A stretch of 64,000 bases of DNA. It comes from Thermoflexaceae bacterium (GTDB lineage: Bacteria > Chloroflexota > Dehalococcoidia > Tepidiformales > Tepidiformaceae). Position 1 is the stretch's first letter, and the number at the start of each line of letters is the position of its first letter. The position numbers and the translations under genes are program-made. Below, piece by piece: positions 1 through 8,443 of the stretch. The stretch covers positions 868,001-932,000 of the forward strand of contig JABTUD010000001.1 in assembly GCA_015075555.1 (NCBI GenBank), written 5' to 3'. The notes beneath the pieces are model-generated. The model was not told the origin of the DNA and searched no databases. It saw only the letters and a list, made by a program, of their open reading frames with translations.

Positions 1-361
1 CGCGATAGACGACCACGTAGTTTGAGTGGCCGGCGACAAGCGCAGCCGCGGCGTTGGCCACCGCGCCGGAGCCACCGCCACCACGGCCGCCCAGAACATG
101 TTGGAGAAGCTCAGGTCGGGGCTGCCGAGTGCCGCAGCCAGCCGTGCCGGGTCATTCCGGTCGTTGCTGTAGGAGGCGAAGCCATCACCCGGACATCGAG
201 GCCGACGTCCTCGGCGGCGGCCCGGATCGCTTCGATCGTAAGCTGGAACTCGCTCTCGGCTGCAGTGCCGCGCTTGTAGTACTGCGTCTCGGCGATGCCG
301 ACGATTGCGACCTTGTCTTTGATCGTGTAGTCGTCGTAGTGTACCTCCGTCCGGTTCGCGA
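1..361 (-). pseudogene. Decayed thiolase (SCP-x/lipid-transfer type), N-terminal part, runs off the window
   Basis: Reading the minus strand from about 361 gives a thiolase-like N-terminus (KDKVAIVGIAETQYYKRGT), then an amphipathic helix, then the frame must be changed near 176-200 to continue with GFASYSNDRNDPARLAAALG, and again near 85-97 to continue with a Gly-rich stretch and AVANAAAALVAGHSNYVVVYR-like sequence. Those segments together match the first 120 residues of thiolases of the SCP-x/lipid-transfer group, the same family as the intact gene at 14333-15547. No clear start codon or ribosome site is visible in the thiolase frame. It lies downstream of etfB in the same direction, so it was probably the next gene of the catabolic operon. 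Two frameshifts within 120 codons suggest decay, though sequencing error cannot be excluded. The stretch 362-545 between it and etfB holds no gene I can identify. Confidence 0.7.
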
Positions 362-545
362 CTTTAACAGACGATGGCGACGAATGTCGTGGCCCTTGTG
401 CACCCGTGGAAAATGCGCTCCAGCACTCCCCACGGATCTGCCGATGTTCCCGACAAGCATCGCCGACTGCGTAATCTGCTCGATGTGAAGCACCGTCGTT
501 GGCGTGTTGGAGACCTCAGTCAGACAGTTCGACAGCGACGCCGAC

Positions 546-1385
546 TTACTTGCCCAGGACTCCGAGCAACTCAGCCGCGACAGCCTCCAAGTCGCCTTTG
601 ATCGTCTGGCTCGAGGTGTGCTGCCGTAGCCCGGCCGACAGCATCAATTCGTACCTTTCGTGTGCGGATAGATGAGGGTCAGGGCCGATCATTCTGGAGG
701 GTCGCGGCGGCTTGATAGTTGACAAGACGAGACCAGAACCACGGATGCCAGCACGAGGGACTACAACGAGGATCTCGAAGCGTTCGGCAGACATCCGCGC
801 CCGGACCGACGGATAGCGTGGAGTGGCGGCGCTCTCCAAGACGGCGACCACTGTGGGAAAGCTCGCCTCGACCACCTGCTGGGCACCCTGGGGCATCCTC
901 TGCCGGAGAACTATGCTGTCGGGCGTGCAACGCTCGATTGCAATCACGTTCCGAACGATGTTCGCTTGCAGGGCAGTAGCCATCGCCGTGGGCACGAAAG
1001 CGCTACCGAAGTCCGGCGAACGCTCTCCGCACAACACCACGTCCGGCTTCTCCTGCGACATTGCTTCCGATAAGGCTAGAGCTGTAGCGAGCGGGTCATT
1101 AACCATCTGCCCGTCTGATTCCACTCTCGTTGCTTTGTTCGCGCCGATCGCGATTGCCAGACGCAGCACGCCTTCAGAAGACGCATCGCCGTAGCAATAG
1201 GCAGAGACGACAGTAGTGTCTGCAGTCGGAGTCCCCTGTGCCAGGCGAACCGCCAGTTCCGTCGCCACAAGGTCAATCGGACTGGGAATGTAAGTGGGCG
1301 GGAAATTCTGGCGCGAGAGTGCTCGCGTGAACTGGGGAGGGGAATCAGGATCTCGCACCCACTTGACGCACACCGCGACTCTCAC
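546..1385 (-). CDS. etfB: Electron transfer flavoprotein beta subunit (EtfB/FixA)
   Basis: 279 residues, normal family length. The N-terminus MRVAVCVKWVRDPDS and the inner SPIDLVATELAVRLAQ, GANKATRV and PDVVLCGERS elements are those of the ETF beta/FixA fold, which binds AMP and holds the alpha subunit. With EtfA it forms a soluble FAD heterodimer that carries electrons between flavin dehydrogenases and a membrane quinone reductase or another flavoenzyme. The start overlaps the end of etfA by 4 bases (ATGA), so the two are translationally coupled. The immediately preceding genes encode two FeS flavoenzymes, likely electron partners. Family assignment is secure; partner choice is inferred from order. 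Confidence 0.93.
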   Translation of the reverse strand: MRVAVCVKWVRDPDSPPQFTRALSRQNFPPTYIPSPIDLVATELAVRLAQGTPTADTTVVSAYCYGDASSEGVLRLAIAIGANKATRVESDGQMVNDPLATALALSEAMSQEKPDVVLCGERSPDFGSAFVPTAMATALQANIVRNVIAIERCTPDSIVLRQRMPQGAQQVVEASFPTVVAVLESAATPRYPSVRARMSAERFEILVVVPRAGIRGSGLVLSTIKPPRPSRMIGPDPHLSAHERYELMLSAGLRQHTSSQTIKGDLEAVAAELLGVLGK

Positions 1386-2359
1386 CGTCCAACCTCACTT
1401 TCTTGTCTTGCAGTCTGCCTTGTTGCAAGAGCGTCCAGCATCACTTTGGCCAAAGATGGAGCATCGGCGAGCACCTGAACGTCCGCGAAGCGAAAGATTG
1501 GGGCGTCAGGGTCGTTGTTCACGGCGATCAGCCGCTCCCAGCTTCGAACCCCGGCAAGGTGTTGGGTCGCGCCTGAAATACCCCAGGCGACATACACCCT
1601 GGGAGAAACGCTGCGACCTGTCTGGCCAATCTGTCGATCCCGAGTTGCCCAGCCCCGGTCGACTGCGACCCGGCTCGCGCCTAGTGCGCCCTCGAGGGCA
1701 CTAGCCAGCTCCGCGAGGGTCTCGAATGCCTCCCGGCTCCCCATCCCCGCACCTCCCGCCAAGATCAGGTCGGCATCAGACAGGTCGAGTTGTGCCGGGT
1801 CCCCCAATATGACTTCGAGAACCTTCCGGCGTGAAGTTGGCTCACAGAGCTGGACGTGATGCACCTCCACCGGCCTTCCGGGACCCTCGCGAGCCGGCCA
1901 GAACGCGACAGGGTCAACCGCAACGATGATCGGTCCGTCGCCCGAGAACGCCATCTCGGCATACGCTCTCCCCTGGAGGCACGGACGACCGAGGACGAAT
2001 GAATCTTCGGCAGTGCGTTCGAGCCGGATGCATCCGGGAGCGTATGAGCACTGGAGGATTGCGGCGGTTTGAGCAAGGAGCTCCGCTGAACCGGCTACAT
2101 GCGACCCAAGAACGAGTTGAGGTCGGCATTCGCGAATCAGGGACGCGAGGAAGTCCGCCTGGGTCGCGCTGTCGCCTCCACGGAGGTCCCATGCTTCGTC
2201 GATGCCCAGTTTGCCGAATTCGTCCAACGCCATTGGGGACCCTGCATCCACCACGACGACGCCGATGCGCTGACCTGGTAGGCACGTTTTCTGCGCGACT
2301 CCCATGAGCTTAGTCGCGTCGGCCAAAGCCTCCATAAGAAGAACAAGTGCCGCCATCAT
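1382..2359 (-). CDS. etfA: Electron transfer flavoprotein alpha subunit (EtfA/FixB)
   Basis: 325 residues. The N-terminal half is the short ETF domain; the C-terminal FAD domain is clear from GGAGMGSREAFETLAELA, then ASRVAVDRGW, QIGQTGRSVSPRVYVAWGIS, GATQHLAG and IIAVNxDPDAPIF-like sequence (here LIAVNNDPDAPIFRFADV). These are the segments that wrap the FAD in EtfA. The order EtfA then EtfB with a 4-base overlap is usual. Its own start overlaps the preceding flavoenzyme gene by 4 bases, so all three are probably made from one transcript. No bifurcating-type extra domain is visible. Confidence 0.93.
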   Translation of the reverse strand: MMAALVLLMEALADATKLMGVAQKTCLPGQRIGVVVVDAGSPMALDEFGKLGIDEAWDLRGGDSATQADFLASLIRECRPQLVLGSHVAGSAELLAQTAAILQCSYAPGCIRLERTAEDSFVLGRPCLQGRAYAEMAFSGDGPIIVAVDPVAFWPAREGPGRPVEVHHVQLCEPTSRRKVLEVILGDPAQLDLSDADLILAGGAGMGSREAFETLAELASALEGALGASRVAVDRGWATRDRQIGQTGRSVSPRVYVAWGISGATQHLAGVRSWERLIAVNNDPDAPIFRFADVQVLADAPSLAKVMLDALATRQTARQESEVGR

Positions 2360-4326
2360 ACCTTCGTCTCCTGAACCACCAATGTAGCCACCAGCATTTG
2401 TGCATCTCGCACGGCACCTCTAACGTCGCGAGGAGCGACGCTGTCACCCACTTGGTAAACCGAGTCACCCGCAGGCATCATTGCGGTGAAGAGCGCGTCC
2501 TGAGCTGTGCCGCCATACGCGCAGACAACCGAATCGCAGGCGATGCGGTCAGTCTGCTGACTGAAGATATTGCGAATCTCGGCCGCATGGTCCCGATAGT
2601 TCACCAGCTCGCAGTCAGGCACGAGCTTCGCGCCGAGGCGTACGAGCCGAGTGTAAGCATCGAGTTGGAGCTCCGGGCCGGCTCCTGCCATAAGCGATCG
2701 TTCACGAAAGACCAGCGTGACGTCGTGCCCCTGCTGCAGGAGGAGTTCGGCCACCGGAACTGCTTGCTTGCCGTGCTCGCTCGGCCCCATCGCGACCAGC
2801 ACGTGTTGGCCAATATCGCCATCCCCCCGCACCGCAGTTGTTACGTCAAGGGGGCGAGCGCTTTCGGACTCGAAGCGTACTAGCGCGGGCTGAGCGCCGG
2901 TCGCAACCACGATGACATCGGCGTGTTCGGCCCTGACTCGCTCAAGATCCATCTCAAAACCGACTTTGACGTCGATTCCGAGCGACTCTATCCGAGTCCG
3001 GTAGTAGTCTATGACCTGCGTAAATGCTGCACCTCCGGGGAGCAATGCTGCTGTCCGAAGTTGGCCGCCGATGTCGTCATCGCGATCTGCCAACGTTACC
3101 GTATGCCCGCGTTCCTGCAGTAACGCGGCAGTCTCGAGGCCGGCAATGCCCGCACCGACGACGAGCACTTTCTTCGGCGAACCGGTCGGTCGAGGATTAG
3201 TCAGGGCGGCGAGCGCCGGAAGGCATCGATAGATGCAATGGGGGGTTGGATCTATCGGGCCGCCAACGCATGCCTCGTTGCAGGCCGTGCAAGGGCGGAT
3301 CGCTTCGACCCGCCCAGCCCGGACCTTACTCACGAATGCGGGTTCTGCAAGTGTGGCCTGGAATACAGACACTGAATCTGCCTCCCCATCCTTTACGATC
3401 CTGGCGGCGGTCGCCGGAGCTGTGACCTTGCCTCTGTATAGGACCGGGACACCGAGTGCTGCCCGGATCGCGCCCGTCTCTTCGCCGAAGCAGCCGTCTT
3501 CTTCCGTGGCATTCGGAACCATCGCTGGACCGAGTGACAGGTAGTCAGCGCCTTCATGGGCAGCAAAGCGGGCGATTTCGACCAACTCGTCGCCCCTGGT
3601 CCGTCTCCCGACGTGGCCGTCAGGGCTGAGTCGCACGCCGAGAGCCATGCCGTCTCCAATTGCCGACCTGACGGCGGCGAGCACTTCCGCAAGGAGGCGA
3701 GTACGGTTCGGCAGAGAGCCACCGTAATCGTCGTTCCGGAGATTCGTTATGGGCGAAAGGAACTGCGAGATCAGAGAGCCGTGGGCGGCGTTGACCTCGA
3801 CTCCATCGTATCCGGCAACTCGAAGGCGCCCAGCACTATCGCGAAAGGCGGCCACGAGTTCTGTAATCTCGGAGAGGTTCATCTCATGGGCGATATCGCC
3901 GCCCCCCATTGGCACCGTTCCTCCCAACGGGGCGCGGACGGGGGATGGGCCCCACAGCGGTACGGAGCGGTATCCGGGATTGCCCTGAATCCCCGGGTGC
4001 CAGAGATGTCCGAAGATCTTCGCACCATGGCCGTGCACGGCTGCCGCAATCCTTGCACACGGCTCGACAACCCCGCCACTCGCGTTCTCCACAACCGTCG
4101 GACCAGCAGTACCTGTGGCGTGGACTGACTGGGGCTCACCCACGATCAAACCTATGCCATCTGCCGCGCGCTCCACCGCAGTCATCAGCGCCAGCAGACC
4201 CGGTTCGTTCGGCTCGACCCCGCCACCGCCTCCCCAGGCTTGACCGGTAAATACTGCCGCCAAGCGGTTTCGAACTTCGATTGGACCGAGCCGCACCGGT
4301 TCAAACAGCACGTCGTAGTTGGTCAT
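2356..4326 (-). CDS. NADH:flavin oxidoreductase / 2,4-dienoyl-CoA reductase-like FeS flavoprotein (paralogue 1)
   Basis: 656 residues with the three-part architecture of 2,4-dienoyl-CoA reductase, trimethylamine dehydrogenase and BaiCD/BaiH. An N-terminal FMN TIM barrel begins LFEPVRLGPIEVRNR and carries GYDGVEVNAAHGSLISQFLS and NDDYGGSLPNR. A Cys cluster for a 4Fe-4S centre follows (CTACNEAC and a later Cys about 10 residues on). The C-terminal FAD/NAD(P) part starts at VLVVGAGIAGLETAALLQERG with the IGGQ motif. Such enzymes reduce or oxidise C=C bonds in CoA thioesters or related compounds, or dehydrogenate amines. The substrate cannot be told from sequence. It is sandwiched between a second paralogue and etfAB, overlapping etfA by 4 bases, which suggests electron exchange with ETF. 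Confidence 0.9.
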   Translation of the reverse strand: MTNYDVLFEPVRLGPIEVRNRLAAVFTGQAWGGGGGVEPNEPGLLALMTAVERAADGIGLIVGEPQSVHATGTAGPTVVENASGGVVEPCARIAAAVHGHGAKIFGHLWHPGIQGNPGYRSVPLWGPSPVRAPLGGTVPMGGGDIAHEMNLSEITELVAAFRDSAGRLRVAGYDGVEVNAAHGSLISQFLSPITNLRNDDYGGSLPNRTRLLAEVLAAVRSAIGDGMALGVRLSPDGHVGRRTRGDELVEIARFAAHEGADYLSLGPAMVPNATEEDGCFGEETGAIRAALGVPVLYRGKVTAPATAARIVKDGEADSVSVFQATLAEPAFVSKVRAGRVEAIRPCTACNEACVGGPIDPTPHCIYRCLPALAALTNPRPTGSPKKVLVVGAGIAGLETAALLQERGHTVTLADRDDDIGGQLRTAALLPGGAAFTQVIDYYRTRIESLGIDVKVGFEMDLERVRAEHADVIVVATGAQPALVRFESESARPLDVTTAVRGDGDIGQHVLVAMGPSEHGKQAVPVAELLLQQGHDVTLVFRERSLMAGAGPELQLDAYTRLVRLGAKLVPDCELVNYRDHAAEIRNIFSQQTDRIACDSVVCAYGGTAQDALFTAMMPAGDSVYQVGDSVAPRDVRGAVRDAQMLVATLVVQETKV

Positions 4327-4360
4327 TTTCGCCTCGCTTTCCAGCTCGTATCCAGCTCTG

Positions 4361-6310
4361 TCACAGTTCGCGTCCGACCTTAGCGCCTTCGCGGATGGCC
4401 CAGACCATCCGCCGAGGTGCCACGCAGTCTCCGATGCCCACTACCTGGGCCTTAGTCTTAGTCCCGAGGTCCTTCAGCAGTCCATCGTTCGCCCTTGCTC
4501 CAACCGCAAACACGATTGTGTCGACCTCACGTTCTTCCTCTTCGCCCGTCAAGACGTTGACGAGACTAACATGGTTGTCATCGATAGACCGTACAGCCGT
4601 AAGAGGAGTCAGACGAACCCCCTTGGTGTATAGTCGCTCAAAGACCATCACGGCCGTGTTGTACTCGATCTGTTCACCAAATGACATATCCTGGGTAATC
4701 GCCTCAACCTCGGACCCTTTATCGAGGAGAAAGTCGATTGTTGTCATTGCCCTCATATGCCGGTCACCAGCCACGACAAGGACACGTCTTCCTGGCACCA
4801 CCTCGCGTTGAAGCACCTGACTGGCTTCACACACGTTCCGGCCATCATTTATCGTGACGTCTTCTGGTATGTAGCCCGTCGCGCCGGTCGCGACGATAAC
4901 AACATCAGGGGACAGCTCTAGCACTTTCTCCTCCGTCGCCTCGGAAGAGAGGTGCACTTCGATGTTGAGCCGGTCCACTTCGGCCTTCAGGTAACGCACA
5001 GAGTCGGCCATGTCGATTCGCCCGGGCGCCTTCGCGGCAATGTTCACCTGGCCACCCAATTCATCCGAGCGCTCGTAAAGTGTCACCCTGTGTCCCCGTC
5101 CCGCTGCTACCGTCGCGGCCTTCATGCCCGCTACGCCCCCCCCGATGACGAGGATCTTCTTCGGCTGCGCCGCCGAGCGGTACTCGTGTAAGGCCTCGAA
5201 TCCGATGTCGGGATTGACCGTGCAACTAATGCCATCGGTGAGACCGAGGGACGCTCTCCCCCAGCAAGCCTCATTGCAGCCGATGCATTTCTGAATTTCT
5301 TCTACCCGCCCTTCGCGAGCTTTGTTGGCAAACTCCGGGTCAGCGATAATAGCGCGGTTGATCGCCACGAGGTCCGCAAGACCACCCGCGATAATCTGCT
5401 CTGCCTGCAGCGGGTCGATGATGCGACCGACCGCAATGACCGGGATGTCCACAACCTCTTTTATCGCCGCAGCAACGTGGACGAAGGCGCCGAGGGGAAC
5501 GTAGTTGGGCGCTATGATTGTCTGCTTCGTGAAGTAGTTCCCGACACTTATGTTGAGGTAATCGATCCTCCCGCTTGCCGCCAGCGGCGCCAAGATCTTC
5601 TTCGATTCCTCTGTATTGAGGCCACCCTCCACAAACTCGTCCCCGCTGAAGCGAAGGCCCGCGACGAAGTCCTGCCCGACCCTCTTGCGAACCGCGCTGA
5701 CCAGCTCGTCAAGGAACCGCACGCGGTTTTCGAGGCTGCCGCCCCAGTCATCCTCGCGTCGGTTGTAGAAGGCAGACGTAAACCCCGTGATGAGATATCC
5801 ATGTGCGCCGTGGATGTCGACGCCGTCAGCTCCAAATTCGCGGGCCGCCTCCGCGCATCGGGCATAGGCATCGATCATTTCCCAGATCTCCTTCTCAGTC
5901 ATCTGATGCGGCGTGGTCCAGCCGTCAGGGGACGGCATCGGGGATGCGGCCCAAGTAGGGGCACCAAGGATTCCGCCAACCTGGCTTCCGGCATGCCAGA
6001 GTTGAATGAAGAACTTGGCTCCGTGGCGCTGCACTGCCTGGGCCGCCTTTGCATAAGCTGTCCTGGCGTCGGGATGGGTGAAGGGAACGACTCCTAGCAT
6101 CGAGGCATGGACAGGCACCGCGCCGGTACACACGATACCTGTCCCGCCCTTAGCCTTAGCCTCCCAATACGCAATGAGGCGGTCGGTGGGTAGCCAGTCC
6201 GCGCCCTGGAAGCCCGGCACGTGGGGCGGGCTCATGATGCGATTGGAGACTGTGAGGTTGCCAATGCGAATCGGACTAAAGAGATGGGCGAAAGCAGTAG
6301 ACGATGGCAT
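4361..6310 (-). CDS. NADH:flavin oxidoreductase / 2,4-dienoyl-CoA reductase-like FeS flavoprotein (paralogue 2)
   Basis: 649 residues from the ATG at 6310, chosen because GGAG lies 7 bases upstream; an in-frame start at 6370 would add 20 residues without family similarity. Same architecture as its neighbour: FMN barrel starting FAHLFSPIRIGNLTVSNRI with ADGVDIHGAHGYLI and EDDWGGSLENR, FeS cluster cysteines in KCIGCNEACWG plus a Cys 14 residues later, then an FAD domain at ILVIGGGVAGMKAATVAAGRG with LGGQ. Ends CVAPRRMVWAIREG, the common C-terminus of this family. The two paralogues are too different to be a recent duplication, so they may act on different intermediates of one pathway, as BaiCD and BaiH do in the bile-acid pathway. 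That parallel is an inference. Confidence 0.9.
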   Translation of the reverse strand: MPSSTAFAHLFSPIRIGNLTVSNRIMSPPHVPGFQGADWLPTDRLIAYWEAKAKGGTGIVCTGAVPVHASMLGVVPFTHPDARTAYAKAAQAVQRHGAKFFIQLWHAGSQVGGILGAPTWAASPMPSPDGWTTPHQMTEKEIWEMIDAYARCAEAAREFGADGVDIHGAHGYLITGFTSAFYNRREDDWGGSLENRVRFLDELVSAVRKRVGQDFVAGLRFSGDEFVEGGLNTEESKKILAPLAASGRIDYLNISVGNYFTKQTIIAPNYVPLGAFVHVAAAIKEVVDIPVIAVGRIIDPLQAEQIIAGGLADLVAINRAIIADPEFANKAREGRVEEIQKCIGCNEACWGRASLGLTDGISCTVNPDIGFEALHEYRSAAQPKKILVIGGGVAGMKAATVAAGRGHRVTLYERSDELGGQVNIAAKAPGRIDMADSVRYLKAEVDRLNIEVHLSSEATEEKVLELSPDVVIVATGATGYIPEDVTINDGRNVCEASQVLQREVVPGRRVLVVAGDRHMRAMTTIDFLLDKGSEVEAITQDMSFGEQIEYNTAVMVFERLYTKGVRLTPLTAVRSIDDNHVSLVNVLTGEEEEREVDTIVFAVGARANDGLLKDLGTKTKAQVVGIGDCVAPRRMVWAIREGAKVGREL

Positions 6311-6369
6311 GTTGATTCTCCGGTCTGGTTCCCTTCCACGGACAGCTTGTTGGCGGACGGTTGAGAGCA

Positions 6370-7278
6370 CTACCTTGTCCCCTGCAATCGCGGATCGAGC
6401 TCGTCCCGAAGCGCGTCACCAAGCAGATTGAGTGCAAGCACGGTAATGCTGATCGCTGCTCCCGGCACAAGGGCAAGATGAGGCGACTGCCGGGCGTAAT
6501 AAGCCCCTACGCCGCTCAACATGGTTCCCCACGAAGGCTCCGGCGGTTTGATACCGAGGCCCAGAAAGCTGAGGCCGGCCTCGATCAGGATCGCAGCACC
6601 CATCAGAACGGAGACCAAAACGATGATCGGCGCTGCCACGTTCGGAAGGATGTGACGCACCATCACGCGCAAATGTGAGGCGCCGCTCGCAATCGCGGCC
6701 TCAACATAAGCCTCCTGACGGACGGCCAACACACTGCTCCGCATGACCCGACCGACCGGAGCAATCATAACGATCGCGATCACCCAGATGATCTTGTCGA
6801 GCCCACTTCCGAGCACGGAGACAACTGCCATTGCAAGAATGAGCGCCGGGAAGGCCATAAAGGCATCCGAGATTCGCTGGATGATCATATCGACCCACCC
6901 ACCTACGTAGCCTGACACGAGACCGATAAGGACGCCCGCCGACACCCCAACTGCGACAGCGAGGATGCCGACTTCAAGTGAAATCCTTGCTCCGTAGATG
7001 GTCCTGCTTAACAGGTCACGTCCAAGGTCGTCTGTCCCTAGAAGGTAGGCAGCGTTGGGACCTTGCAAACTATCGACAGGATGTACCTCGTACGGATCGT
7101 ACGGCGCAATTAACGGCGCTGCAATTGCGACGACTATGATGATCATCAGTATGACGCCAGCTGCCACACCTAACGGCTGCCGTCTGACGATGGAAAGCAC
7201 TCGCCTGAGCGACCTACTCCTCGACTGTTGTGCTTTCCATTCTTCGGCACGAGAGCGGACAATTTCAGCACTGGACAT
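6370..7278 (-). CDS. ABC transporter permease, DppC/OppC type
   Basis: 302 residues. After a short charged N-terminus there is a first membrane helix (GVILMIIIVVAIAAPLIAPYDPYEVH), the LLGTDDLGRDLLSRTIYGARISL signature typical of DppC/OppC, several further helices, and the EAA loop EAAIASGASHLRVMVRHILPN through which the permease contacts its ATPase. It ends LLGDALRDELDPRLQGTR, the normal DppC C-terminus. It would form the inner-membrane channel with the DppB-type permease just upstream. No ATP-binding subunits are encoded nearby in this window, so they must be elsewhere or the transporter uses shared ATPases. Confidence 0.93.
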   Translation of the reverse strand: MSSAEIVRSRAEEWKAQQSRSRSLRRVLSIVRRQPLGVAAGVILMIIIVVAIAAPLIAPYDPYEVHPVDSLQGPNAAYLLGTDDLGRDLLSRTIYGARISLEVGILAVAVGVSAGVLIGLVSGYVGGWVDMIIQRISDAFMAFPALILAMAVVSVLGSGLDKIIWVIAIVMIAPVGRVMRSSVLAVRQEAYVEAAIASGASHLRVMVRHILPNVAAPIIVLVSVLMGAAILIEAGLSFLGLGIKPPEPSWGTMLSGVGAYYARQSPHLALVPGAAISITVLALNLLGDALRDELDPRLQGTR

Positions 7279-7296
7279 ATTGCGTCAACCTAAAAC

Positions 7297-8250
7297 CTAC
7301 GTAGCCAACTTTATTCGTGGATCGAGCCAACCATAGGAGAGATCAACCAGGAGGTTCATACCAACTATCACTACTCCAAAGAAGAGCACGTTCATCTGAA
7401 TTTGTGGGTAGTCCCGCATCTCAATGGCTGACAAGGTCAGCCATCCAACACCGGGAAGTGCAAATATCTGTTCGAGGATGACTGCACCTCCGAACAGATA
7501 CGCTGCCTGGTTACCCACGATCGTGACAACTGGAAGCATCGCGTTCTTGAGTGCATGACGAGTCACTACCACCTGCTCGCGAAGACCCTTTGCCCACGCT
7601 GTGCGGACATAGTCCTGGCGCATAACTTCGAGCAGCGACGACCGCAGCATGCGCATTGTTACAGCCGACATACGGAAACCCAGTATGGCTGCAGGGAAGA
7701 CGAACTGTTGCAGGTTCTTCCACAGGTCATCCGTCGGACTGACGTAACCAATTGGAGTGGTGTAGTTGAAGAATCTAGAGAGCACGATGATCACAGTTAG
7801 GGCCACAAAGAAGTCTGGCATCGCCAGTCCGCATACGGCGAACAAACGTCCGCCGAGATCCCACGGTGTGTTTGGCCGGATTGCTGATAGAACTCCAAGC
7901 GGCACCGCGATCAGTAACGACGTGATGAAGGCAAGTGCAGCGAGTTCGAGGGTGACCGGGAGTGCATCAGCGAACTCCCCGAACACGGGGCGGTGCTTTT
8001 GAAACGAGTCTCCGAAGTCCCCGTGCAGCGCGCCGAGAATCCAGGAGCCATACTGCTCGGGGAACGAACGGTCGAGGCCCAGTTCATGCCGAAGAGCCGG
8101 GATCTGCGTCGGGTCGGCGAACCCGGCTTCAGCGATCTTGGCCATGACCGCATCGCCGGGGATCAATCGGACAACCCCGGACACGAGGACGCTCAGCAAA
8201 AGCAGCGTTACCACCGCCAAGCCAGCCCTGCGTGCTACGTACTCGGCCAT
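7297..8250 (-). CDS. ABC transporter permease, DppB/OppB type
   Basis: 317 residues. Six-helix DppB/OppB fold: the N-terminal helix LAVVTLLLLSVLVSGVVRLIPGD, the extracytoplasmic segment with LGLDRSFPEQYGSWILGALHGDFGDSF, and the EAA loop YVRTAWAKGLREQVVVTRHALKN followed by MLPVVTIVGNQAAYLFGGAVILEQIF and PGVGWLTLSAIEMRDYP are diagnostic. It ends DLSYGWLDPRIKLA. Located 18 bases before the DppC-type partner and about 190 bases after the binding protein, giving the order binding protein, DppB, DppC. Confidence 0.93.
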   Translation of the reverse strand: MAEYVARRAGLAVVTLLLLSVLVSGVVRLIPGDAVMAKIAEAGFADPTQIPALRHELGLDRSFPEQYGSWILGALHGDFGDSFQKHRPVFGEFADALPVTLELAALAFITSLLIAVPLGVLSAIRPNTPWDLGGRLFAVCGLAMPDFFVALTVIIVLSRFFNYTTPIGYVSPTDDLWKNLQQFVFPAAILGFRMSAVTMRMLRSSLLEVMRQDYVRTAWAKGLREQVVVTRHALKNAMLPVVTIVGNQAAYLFGGAVILEQIFALPGVGWLTLSAIEMRDYPQIQMNVLFFGVVIVGMNLLVDLSYGWLDPRIKLAT

Positions 8251-8368
8251 TCGGCGACTCCCCTTCCGTGAAAGTCCAAACCGCTTCGATGAATTTCCCA
8301 GCTAGTGCTAGGCCAACTTAAAGTTTGGCGATCGGCTTGGAGGTCTCGGATGTTGCCCTCATCCGCCC

Positions 8369-8396
8369 CCCGTCTCCCAGTACGCCGGGAGACGGG
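8369..8396 (-). promoter_or_regulatory. Perfect intercistronic hairpin between binding protein and permease genes
   Basis: A 10-bp perfect stem (CCCGTCTCCC pairing with GGGAGACGGG) with an 8-base loop lies in the 193-base gap between the substrate-binding protein gene and the permease genes. No T-run follows on the transcribed side, so it is not a typical intrinsic terminator. Position and shape fit an mRNA-stabilising or partial-termination structure giving more binding protein than permease, as known for many ABC operons. The role is inferred; the hairpin itself is plain in the sequence. Confidence 0.6.
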
Positions 8397-8443
8397 AGGG
8401 CGGCCAGCCGGACGAGTAGACTGAGAGTCAAGTTGGCGGGGCA

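Noticed and set aside
370-520. Minus-strand stretch with AMLVGNIGRSVGSAGAHF, vaguely like molybdopterin oxidoreductase or Mur-type segments
   Set aside because: Too short and without any second conserved block; I could not tie it to a family.
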